Below are positions 11,031-21,185 of a DNA stretch of 64,000 nt, one piece after another. The notes beneath the pieces were generated by a model, which was not told the origin of the DNA, did not search any database, and saw only the letters and a list, made by a program, of their open reading frames with translations. The stretch is taken from assembly GCA_027186245.1 (NCBI GenBank), contig CP114485.1, forward strand, positions 11,684,001 to 11,748,000. The letters are read 5' to 3'. The position numbers and the translations under genes are program-made. The stretch is from Coriaria nepalensis. Lineage: Eukaryota; Streptophyta; Magnoliopsida; Cucurbitales; Coriariaceae. The stretch's first letter is position 1, and every line of letters begins with the position of its first letter.

Positions 11031-11092
11031 CACGTGGACATATCTTCATATGGGTGACGTGAAGCACGTGTGGCGGTTAGTTCAATCACGTG
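11031..11092. promoter_or_regulatory. Three clustered CACGTG boxes, copy 2
   Basis: Copy of the G-box cluster at 3278-3339, with palindromes at 11031-11036, 11065-11070 and 11087-11092, upstream of RALF A. It could be bHLH/bZIP sites or simply part of an old repeat. Confidence 0.4.
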
Positions 11093-11443
11093 TTGGGCAT
11101 TATTCTAATATCATGTAGAAATTTGAGATTTTATATCAATACTAACAGACAATAAAATAAATTGACCTATTTTTATTATATATTAATTTTTAAGTATCAT
11201 TTTTCAGATATAAGAATAATATTTTTAACACTTTTTTAAAGTCATTTGAGAGAGCGATATGGCTATGCATGAAATGAAAGAGAGAAAAAACATACAGAAT
11301 TATAAATTTTATTTATATGATTGAATATGATAATATATGGGTATTTATACACTTAAGAGAGATGTTGATACAACCCAGAAAAGAATAGAGAATGTGACTA
11401 TTCTATTCAAGATTAATCTAACACAACCGACCCATGAACAACC

Positions 11444-11749
11444 CTAATCACCGCCACGACATCTTGTATCGTTTGAACAACCTCTTGAGTAGCGAAAACG
11501 AATTGGGGGTGGCTCACACACTTTACCTTTGCCACAATATTGTCTATCAGGGGTCAAGGCTCCATAATTGATGAATGGAGACGCTGTTTCTTCTCCTCCA
11601 AACCTACCTCCGTATCCAGCTCCACGTCCTTTGTGTTTACTTGGGCTGCTTCTAAACCGGCCGACTTTTCTACCAGTTGTCTCAGTGAAAAGTGAAGATA
11701 CCAGTAGAATAATGGTAAAAGCAATCAATAATGCTTTGTTTATGGCCAT
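11444..11749 (-). CDS. RALF-like secreted peptide B, copy 2
   Basis: 101-residue RALF-type peptide identical to that at 3691-3996: N-terminal signal peptide, Gly/Arg-rich linker, FINYGAL motif, four Cys and the YSRGC...TRCR tail. Unlike copy 1, this gene keeps at least 300 bp of upstream DNA that is homologous to the upstream DNA of gene A, so it is the better candidate for normal expression. Its TATATAAA box is at 11815-11822. No dibasic RRxL site is visible, so processing by the S1P route is not indicated. Confidence 0.87.
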   Translation of the reverse strand: MAINKALLIAFTIILLVSSLFTETTGRKVGRFRSSPSKHKGRGAGYGGRFGGEETASPFINYGALTPDRQYCGKGKVCEPPPIRFRYSRGCSNDTRCRGGD

Positions 11750-12130
11750 TTTTTCTTTCTTTTTGCAGGTAGTAGTAATAGGGATTGAGGGGGATGTGGT
11801 TTAAGGTGTGTGAATTTATATACTAGATATCCAATTTTAAGGAGATTATGATTGTTGAGCCTTTCTATTATTATGAATAGTAATCTACCTCTAAGCCACA
11901 TACTAGAGTGTTTGTTGTCGCCAATAAACCAATTTGGCTAAACTTACTAACAAGACGAACCAAAAGGAAACAAAGCAACAGGACTTTATTACAAACATCA
12001 CCCAATTAGAGCCCATTTCCAATGTGTATAGCTGCAGTGGACCAACTCAGATTCTCATCTAAACCAAGAGACGGTACACTCGCTAGTTTGTGATTTGATT
12101 TGCAGCCAAAACTGTGGCTGTAACGAAATA
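11750..12130 (-). promoter_or_regulatory. Intact upstream region of RALF B, copy 2
   Basis: Core promoter with TATATAAA at 11815-11822, followed further upstream by about 290 bp that aligns with the upstream DNA of gene A (for example the shared blocks around 11893-11915 and 11960-12060). Homology to copy 1 ends at 11842, so all DNA upstream of that is unique to this copy. Confidence 0.65.
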
Positions 12131-13647
12131 AAATTAATTGAAAGAACTGTATCCATTTTGAACCCTTTTTAGATTTAGTTGAACATAAATTATCTTTTTT
12201 CCCCTTTCTTCATCTTCCGGTAATTTTATAAGCCTTTGGGTTGAAGTTGGTTATGGTTTTTAATTCTTTAATCAATGAACATCATGTGATCGTATTCATC
12301 ATTTGGAGCTCTTACGGCTTTGCTCTTATTAGAGCTGTCACTACAAAAAACCAAGTAAAATGTGACGTTGATAAACGGAAGGCCATTTTGTGTCACATTT
12401 GAAGCAAATGTAAGGAACACCATCGGCGTTTTAGCCACATAGTTAAAAGTCGTATACATTTTTTTTATTGTGACCACGGTATATACACTGCCGACCTGGT
12501 GGTGACATTTATATATTATATAGTATTCTAACAAGGCGTCCATGTGTTCGTCAACCAGAAATTCAATTCCATGTCAAATTGTCATTGGTTGACATTTCAA
12601 TTCCATGTATATTTTAAATATCAATTTTACCAAATAAAACCTGAACTTTAAACCTATACTGACATCTACTGAATGATACATTACAGATAGAGTTTCGGAT
12701 TTGATTAAACATATGCGACCTATAAATTATTACAATATATTATTTTGATCAGAAAAAGAAAAGGGGCTTTAAGGACAATAAAAACCGGGAAACCGATACC
12801 ACCCAGTACCATCCCAGTACCGACTTTAGTCATACAGAGTTTATACCAATAATTACAGTACCCTGCCTATACCGATAAAATCGAAACCGATAGCACCCAA
12901 TTCAGCTCCATCAGAATATTCGCTTATCCCTAGTTATAAGCCTTGGATTTTCAATCCTTAAACGATTGGATAGAGCACAATTCTACGAAATTCATACTTT
13001 GAAGAGATTTTATATGGACAGTCTAGAAGCAAATAATTACTAACTATATTCACTACTTCTCAAGAACAAAAGCACAAAAGAAATCTTTATACGTAGATCG
13101 TTACTAAATTGACATTTTTCCTCAACATAACATAAACGTTCGAGTACAAAGCCCTCCATTACCAGCACATTATCATCTCAGAAACTCGAGTGCAAAGCAA
13201 AATGCAAGAAAAAAGGGCATGTATAAAATAAAATACAAATAGACAGGATGCGATGTTTTTACCATTCTGTCCAGCCATTCGGTTTGGGACCCATCTTTTC
13301 TCTCGACCCCAATAAAGATATACCGGCCTAGATAGAGATGCAAGCAAGGTACGCCTTTCTTCATCCTTGTGATGAAGTTTAACTCTGGCTAACTAAAAGC
13401 TATCTTTGTTACTTACTATCAAACATACAAAATACAGAAGGCATTTTGAGAGAGAAAGGGGAGAGAAAATAGAGGAAGAATTGTGAGTGGGAAGGAAGGG
13501 GTTCTTTTCTCTGTGTTTGTGACTCGAATCCTAGTCGATTCTGGTTGGACCTTTAATGATGTCTAAATTTGAAGAAGAAGAAGAAGGCACCCCTTGAGTC
13601 ACGCGTGAGTAAGAAGATCTTTCCGGTTTATGTGATATGTGTCCAGT
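12131..13647. other. Intergenic DNA
   Basis: No gene supported. A stretch at about 12780-12930 has repeated CCGATA/CAGTACC motifs that look like debris of a hAT-type element, but I could not find a matching pair of ends. The right part (13440-13647) is the probable 3' UTR of the BIN2-type kinase. Confidence 0.5.
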
Positions 13648-16600
13648 TTATGTTCCGGCTGGATGCATAAGATTGGGGCCTATTTGTCGTTTCACATGGT
13701 CAGGTATCAATTTGTTGATAAGCTCCACTGAAGCCCCAGATAACTGCAAGAACAATCATAAAATATAGATACTGACCATAGATGCCAAGGTAATGAAAAT
13801 TTTTCAAAGAAGCACCTAGGTGGTTTGAGTTGCAGTACCCAAAAACTATGGATTTGATGTGAGGTAACCAAATAAATAAAATTTATGGAGAAATTAAAAG
13901 GCAACGAACATACTTCCTGTTTAAAGTTGAAGAGAGGTGGCAGCGGCCGACCGTTTGGTAAGCGAGCATTTGTTTCACGGAGTTCATCAAAGAAAGGATG
14001 TGCACAAGCTTCTAGCTGTGATCAAGAAAAGTAGACAGCATTCACATAGGAGATCTATAAATACCTTATAAAATAAGAGCAATACCCATTCACATGTGAA
14101 AGACCAGCAGACTAATACATATTAAAAAATAATTACATCGATATTTCAAATGTAAGTTGACAATACCCAAAACGGAATCAGTGTTAGCGATAGAAGAATA
14201 ATGTGGCCAAAAGAGGGGGGAGGGAGGAGAGAGCCACGTGACCAGAAACTTTTACAATTAAAAGTAGTTGGTAAAGATTAAAAAATACCAACTCCTCATT
14301 AAGTTGGACATAACAAAACTAGACAGAATCTTTTATGCTATAGATTATGAAGATAGAGAAAATGAAACTCACTGCAGTGCAGCGAAGATTTGGCGAGTAC
14401 TGAAGCAATCGTGAAGCCAGATCAATTGCCTCCGGAGGCATTCGTTTGTGGAAAACCTTAAACCAAGACCTCAAACCTATCAGAATCCACTCAAAGAGTG
14501 CAAAAAACATAATCTATGCAACTACATATTCAGCCCCAAAAGATATCAGCTTTGCAAGTGTCCAAACGCAGATGATGAACGAAGAATGTGGCCTTTTTAT
14601 TTTGGGGGATAAAGATGTAGAAAACTCATCTCCGTGGAAGATATAAGTCTAGATTAACTGAAATAGTTTACAGAAATCAAAAGGAAAAAAATCACAAACC
14701 TTGTGCCAAGGGTGTGCTTTTATCTGTGGGAACCTGAAGTTCGTGTAACTAGGATTCATACAACGAATTTCTTCACGAGTTGGAGTGCCAAGAACCTATA
14801 TGTCAAAGGAGTAAAAAAGATGAACACGAATATAGTACCGTGAAGTTTATCAGGAAATGATAAGACAAATGGTACCTTGATAATCTCTACAAGCTGGCCC
14901 ACAGCATGTTCCCCTGGGAACAAAGGCTAAGAAAATAATAGATAGATGGGGATCAAACAAAGGCATGGTATAAAAAAACAAACAAAGAATTTTCTGAGTG
15001 TGAGAGCTGTAATATGAATGCATACCTGTCCCAGAAGAAGCTCTGCGAGGACACAACCAGCTGACCAAATATCTATTGAAGTTGTATATTCAGTTGCACC
15101 AAAGATAAGTTCAGGTGCCCGATAGACACGTGAACATATATATGATATATTAGCTTCGCCACTGATCTGTTTCAAATGGAAAAAGAAAATGATCACTGCA
15201 AATAAATTAAATAGAAAGAAAGGAAGCATCATTTTGACATCTTCCCAACCAGTATATGTATGAAATAATATGATTCATTTGTATGAATTATGAAAAATAC
15301 CACATACAATACAAGAAAGAAATGATCAAAGAAGCCAATTGGCAACTGCTGCCTCAACATTCAAGTTCATGACAACCAAAATCGAAGAAAAAAAAAATCA
15401 AACACTTATGATAGACATGCAAATCAAGACTCTGACATCCCATCTACCCTAATTGGTTAGGTTGATTCAGCCATTAGAGAATAGATTCCAAACAACCTAA
15501 GCACCTGAAGTGAAGCTTAGGTAAAAAATGACGGCGATATCATTAGAAGTAGACAAGGCGAGAGAGAGAGAAGTGAACAACTCTTGCACAGAGGCAAATA
15601 TACAAGAGAACAATCTGATTGGATTTAAAGATGAAGTGTGTAAAAACTCATTTTACCAAATTCAATTTCGATATCATTTGGGTTGAATAATAACCACAGA
15701 TACCCGTATGTCTTTGAAATCACCATATTAGACTAGGATGACAGAAATTTTTATTTTAAAATATGGATGAAAATTTTCAACCTACCAGCATTTTTGCACT
15801 TCCAAAATCACAAAGCTTAACTTGATGTGTAAGAGGATCAACCTGCGAAAACCAAGGATAACATTAAACGTATTGAAATTTTGACCATCTTAATTCTTCT
15901 TTCTAACACCAATAACAACTTTCATTAACACTCAGAGAAATCCATACCAAAATATTTTGGGGCTTCAAATCTCTGTGACAAACTCCAGGAACAGTGTGGA
16001 TGTAAGCCAACCCTCGAAATGTCTGGAAAGTGAGACCTATTAAATGTTAGGGAGAAAAAAAAAGACACATATAGTTGAAACGAAAATATAGTATATTACT
16101 CACCTGATACATGTAGAGTTTCACATAGATGAGAGGCATTCTTTGGTGCGCATCAGTGTAATGTTTCAAAACTCCAAACATGGTCTCAGGGACATATTCC
16201 ATGACCAGGTTAAGGAAAAGCTCATCTTTAGCTGTTGTTGAGAAGAAACAATGCTTCAAAGAAATCACATTACCATGATCCATCACACGCATTAGCTGCA
16301 GTTCTCGATTTTTATATCTTCTGTCCTGCAAAACCTTCTTTATAGCCACATTCTCACCAGTTTCCAAGCATTTAGCCTAAGAAGAGAAAATAGCAAAGTG
16401 TGATATCATCAAGAACCGAGTATAAAAACAGAGCGAAAACTACTAAGGCAGTGTTAGCAAACCTGAAAAACAATCCCAAATGATCCAGACCCCACAACAC
16501 GCTCAGCCATGTAGCTAATAGTCTGCAAAGAAGCATCAGAGCTAAAGTATCAACAAGTGAGTAAATAAATGCATATCAGCTATAATACAACTACATCTCA

Positions 16601-17551
16601 AAATTTGAAAGTTAATAACTTGTCAACACAACCTGCAGAAAGACCTAAAATCAAAAGTGGTGATAAGGGACTCATATAAATGCCAACCTGTTTAGGTCCC
16701 CCATTTTTGCCTCCAATAGTTGTGGAGATGATGTGACCAGTTACTGAATTAGTTCCGTCAACAACTGGGGCCGACATTGCCTACAAAACATTCCAGATCA
16801 GAGGTTCTAGGGATTCAACATTTTTAAGTGGTTGCAAAATCCCCAAGAGATTCAAAGTGTAATAAGGAACTGGTTCGAACTAAAGTTTGCAGAAATAGCA
16901 GGTACCCTCACTCAATACACCAATTGATGAAGATGAAAAAACAGGAATTAACAAACTAAACACAATCGATCCGAGCCTCATTTAATATAGCAAAAGCAGA
17001 AAAAAAAAAACGAAATAATCAATATATAAATTGAACAATTCAGCTGAGCTAAAAAACTATGTCAAGATTAGTGAGCTCAGGTTAGTAAATTTAAAAAACA
17101 AAAATGGAACAGGTCAACAAGGATGGTACTAAATTTAATAGAGAGAAATGGTACGGGTCAATGAGCTGAGCTAAAACCAGACTTCTTCTCAAGGAAATTG
17201 AACCAGAGCTCGCCGGAAAATATTCACTGATCTCAGATCAAGTAGAAGAAAGAGTAAACTTGATCCATCCAGATTCTTACCATAAGATAACTAGAAAATC
17301 AAAAGATTTGCATCTAGAAACCCCTAAACTCCGTATCTCTTCTGAGAAAACGTAGAAAAACCAAAACAAACTAAATCGCAAACTACACAAGAGATCTCTG
17401 CTCTGTCGTCCGATTTCAACTAAAATCTCGTCTTTTCTTCGAGTTTCCTCCATTTTCTCAGCAACCATACCCTAATTTACACAACAACAAAACAAAAACA
17501 GACGCAGCAAAGAACAAAAGAAACGAGAGGAAGTACCTTATCGTCGTCCAT
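13648..17551 (-). CDS. BIN2-like: GSK3/SHAGGY-like kinase, BIN2 clade, 12 exons
   Basis: Predicted Ser/Thr kinase of the GSK3 family, clade II, the negative regulators of brassinosteroid signalling that phosphorylate BZR/BES factors. Exons from 5' to 3': 17537-17551, 16688-16780, 16463-16522, 16104-16376, 15948-16022, 15786-15842, 15026-15166, 14876-14926, 14700-14795, 14373-14456, 13914-14015, 13648-13743. All junctions are GT-AG and in frame, giving 380 residues, the length of Arabidopsis BIN2. Lys69 (VAIK), the HRDLKPQN loop, DFG, activation-loop Tyr200 and the TREE motif at 261-264 (site of bin2 gain-of-function mutations) all fall at BIN2 numbering. The first exon codes only MDDDK. Unusual residues: HGNV where HPNV is usual, SRVYRAPE for SRFYRAPE, and AVGQLVE for AVDQLVE. 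Confidence 0.93.
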
Positions 17552-18653
17552 TTCTGCCCAGAGAGGAGAGAGAGGGAGGGGAGGGAGGGAGAGGGAAGGA
17601 AAGACGAGGGAGAATGTTGTTGTTGGATCAGTTACTGATTGATGAGACAATGGACGATGATGATGGAAATTTGTGAGGTGGAGGACCCCGCCGAAGAGAC
17701 AAAAACAAGCCCATGTGATTCCATCTTTTTTTTTTTATTCCTTTCTTACTCACTCTTTGTCGAAACTACCCTTGTATAGTTTGTTTAATTACTTACCGGA
17801 TTGACCTTTGAATTTCGTAGACCGCCGACGTGTTACTGTAGGTTGTTGGAGCAATGTTTTCCCACTATTTTCTCTCTCCTCGCTGTCTTTTTTGTCTTTG
17901 TCTCTCATGTCACTCTTCTAATTCTCATAAATTTTTTATTGGGTTATAATACTTTGAAAATATTAGAATGTGGCTACAAAGTTTGGAGTAAACTAAGATT
18001 TAGCCTCTATAGAATATCATTATTAGACTTATTCCCTCCTAATTTGAAAAATTAGATGCATCTCCGTTCTACTAAAATTGGGATAAATTTTCAGCTCTTT
18101 TCTAGACTCAAGTTATGTAAATGGCGGATAACATATCCGATATATCCACTATTTGTATTAATGGATAGTTATCTGTCCGTTTAAAAATTGCATTCATTAG
18201 TATCTGTCTGTTTTGCCTCGTCATGGAATTGGAAAATATCTGCCATTGCCATGATAGGTGGTTACAACAATTATCCGTTCATCTGCCCTCTTTTTTTAAT
18301 TAATTTTATTTTTAAGGATAATAAATATTTTTAACCAATCTAAACATATCAATTAAGGATTTGATTTTTTTAGTCGAGTTAATCGTCACTAATTATATAT
18401 ATACAGTGTTAACTTATTAAATTACTTTGAGCGATAGTAATAGTTTGTAGCTTCTTAATATTATAGTAAATATCATGTTAAAATTTATGGTACTAATAAT
18501 TAAAATAAATAAATAAATATGTCAAAATTTTATCAAAAGCAAAAATAAAATAAAATGAGGAATTTGTGAAGTTAGACAATAAGTTAAATTTATAAATTCT
18601 CAATTGAGTTAGTTAATGGAGAAATATAAATATATTAAATAAGTTGACTTGAA
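17552..18653. other. BIN2-type promoter/5' UTR and intergenic DNA
   Basis: GA/CT-rich leader sequence at 17560-17640 immediately upstream of the kinase start, as is common in plant 5' UTRs. Beyond it is AT-rich DNA with no gene I can support. Confidence 0.5.
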
Positions 18654-18745
18654 GTTATGACTTATGAGTAAACTAGCCGTTATGACTTATGAGTAAACTA
18701 GCCGTTATGACTTATGAGTAAACTAGCAGTTATGACTTATAAGTA
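18654..18745. repeat. 25-bp minisatellite with an inverted copy nearby
   Basis: The unit GTTATGACTTATGAGTAAAC followed by TAGCC is repeated three times (18654-18678, 18679-18703, 18704-18728) plus a partial fourth. An inverted copy of the unit, 24 of 26 bases matching, lies at 18760-18785, so a hairpin can form. A second diverged direct pair (motif AATTACTCTACG) follows at about 18815-18895. Confidence 0.85.
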
Positions 18746-18943
18746 TGAAGGTTTTTGAATCATAACGGTTAGTATACTCATAAGTTATAATTATTAGTAT
18801 ACACAAAAATTATAACTATTAAATTACTCTACGGATCGATAGGATCGAATATACACATAAATGATAACTGCTAATTTACTCTACGAATTAATAAGGTCAT
18901 TAATATAAAATTTAAATCAAATCATCAATTTTAATGCTAGCAG

Positions 18944-20987
18944 ATTTGCAATGCTGTCGCTGTGGCATCACTTCTTAATGGAACTATAGTTCGTCCGAGA
19001 TTTCTGTACAGCAATGTATGGAAAGGATCCAAGGTCTGATTTCGCTGATGTGCTTATTTCTTCATTCATGATTGCTATATATATATCTAATGAAAAGTAT
19101 AGATTAATCGAACTTAACTAATAGTATTAAAGTTAAAATATAGCTTAAAGCTTCATAACTTCTTTCATTCTTCGTTTCTTTTCTCCTCTCTATAGCCAGT
19201 TTGGAGATATTTATCAAGAGGAATACTTTCTCAATGTTATGAAGGATGAAGTACAAATTGTTTACGAACTCCCTCTTCATTTGAGATCATTTGACATTGA
19301 AGCAATAGGCAGCTTGGTATTGAGTTATTACCTTCTATATTAAACAAAAAGTGTCGCATCTGATAACGAGTCAGTAACCCTTTTACGTCTTTTTTTTTTT
19401 GGAAGATTACAGATGCGGATCTCCCAAAGGAAGCAAACCCAAATGACTATGTTAGAATTGCACTTCCTCCCTTCAAGCAAAACGGAGTTGTTCACTTCCT
19501 TGGCTTTGGAAATCGACTCGGTTTTGATCCATTGCCAGCTAAGCTTCAGGTTATAAGAAATATATATATATATATATATATCAATAGTGCTAAGAATTTT
19601 TGCATGATTAATATCAAGATCAATAGTGCTAAGAAAATTGTCACTGATATACTTTTTTTGCAGAGAGTAAGATGCAAATATAATTTCCATGCATAGAAGT
19701 TTGTGCCAAAAATTCAAAGAGTCGGGTCATTATTGGTCAGAAGGATAAGAAAATATGATAGTGCGAAGAACATGTTAGATAAGCAATTGCTTGGAAACTT
19801 TATGCCGGAAGAACATGATGACGGTGCAAAAGACCCATCAAAGTATCTTGCTCTACACTTGAGATTTGAAGTGGATATGGTTGCCTACTCTATGTGTGAA
19901 TTTGGAGGTGGACAAGAAGAGAAGATGGAGCTTCAAGCCTATAGACAAATCCGTTTTCCTCTACTCATTGAGCGCTTGAAGAACGCCGAGTATACCTTCT
20001 TTTTATTTATTTATTGTTAGTAATTTTTGACATGAGTTCTAAGCTCCATACTTAGGCTCCATTCTAGTATACTTTCGAAACTAGAATTGAATGAACTAGA
20101 ACTTAGATAAGATTCTAGGAGTCTTAGTTTGATTCCAGTGCCTGAAATCCTTTTTTGAAGGCTCCATTAGTGTATACGATTGAAACTAGAATTTGGAGGA
20201 ACTGAAATTTAGATAATGAAGCCCTTTTTAAGGCTCCATTAGTCTTAGTTTGATTCTGTGAATGAAGCAAGTAGATGTTGTCTTACATTCCATGATTGAA
20301 CTCTCGATATATGTTTTAGTTTTAATTAGCTTTATCTTCTTTTGATTATCTACAGGCATATTTCTCCACCAAAGTTGAGAAAGTTGGGTAGTTGTCCATT
20401 AACACCAGAAGAAGCAGCGCTTGTTCTAGCCGGTCTCAGTTTCAAGGGAAGAACTTATATATATATATGGCGGGCTCTCAAGTGTCTGGTGGAAGATCAA
20501 GAATGAAGTCCTTTACTAACCTCTCCCCTAACTTGGTCACCAAGGAAACTCTCCTCTCTCCTTCCGAACTTGCACCTTTCCAGAACTTATCTTCTCAGGT
20601 AAATGAAACCTGCAGTTTTATCAAAACTCCAGTTTCTTACTCGTTTTCTTTCTCAAATTCCAGTTTGACATGCAGATAGCGGCGTTGGACTTTATAGCCT
20701 GTGCAACAGCAGATGTTTTCGCAATGACTGATTCCAGAAGTCAACTATCATCCTTAGTGTCCGGGATTAGAACTTACTATGGGAACGGAGATGCACCTAG
20801 TTTGAGGCCTAATAAGAAAAGGCTAGCAGCTATTTTGTCAGAGAATAGAACCATATCATGGACTAATTTTGGAGACAGGGTTAGAAAGATGATTTCAGAA
20901 GCACAAAGGGTTCATGTCAGAGGTTTCGGTAAAAGCATTTACCGGAATCCGAGTTGCCCGGAATGCATGTGCAGATCCGGCATTTAG
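18944..20987 (+). pseudogene. O-fucosyltransferase-like pseudogene (5' truncated)
   Basis: Remains of a plant GDP-fucose protein O-fucosyltransferase-family gene (PF10250 type, normally a Golgi type II membrane protein). Exon-like blocks: 18944-19033, 19196-19316, 19406-19549, 19664-19989, 20356-20598, 20676-20987. They carry family motifs such as NAVAVASLLN, LHLRFE.DMVAYS, CPLTPEEAALVLAG, ELAPFQNLSSQ, the AALDFIAC block and a Cys-rich tail PECMC. Several breaks are visible. There are no upstream exons for the transmembrane start and donor-site region. One extra base lies in the first block (TGGAAAGGATCC) and shifts the frame. A TAG at about 19695 sits in the fourth block. An expanded TATATA run at about 20455-20468 shifts the frame in the fifth. 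Splice sites are otherwise well kept, so decay seems fairly recent. Confidence 0.85.
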
Positions 20988-21185
20988 CACATTCTCCAGA
21001 CTCCTTTCATTTTGGACCTTTTTTTTAATATAAAGGTTAAATCACGGTCTTCTCCATTGAATATTCATTCCATTTATTTCATTATAATAATAATCTACGG
21101 GGGATAGATTGATGATCCTCTTGCTTCAAATATTGAACTATTGCTGTACATATGAAAAGTTACAACTGAAACAGAATAATAATTT

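Larger units (their letters stand above)
7754..11842. repeat. Direct repeat copy 2 (RALF A/B segment)
   Basis: Second copy of the segment at 1-4089. It is preceded by the complete left part of the same hAT MITE and continues past the copy-1 break point into unbroken promoter DNA of RALF gene B (11843-12130). Copy 2 therefore looks like the ancestral arrangement and copy 1 like the truncated one. The real left boundary may lie anywhere between the Copia LTR end (7344) and here, because the matching part of copy 1 is off the window. Confidence 0.95.

Noticed and set aside
12339..12560. CACTACAAAAAACC near 12333 as a CACTA-element end
   Set aside because: No inverted partner end or 3-bp duplication was found nearby.
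12780..12935. CCGATA/CAGTACC-rich stretch ending CGCTTATCCCTA as a fourth hAT element
   Set aside because: I could not find a matching left end or an 8-bp duplication.
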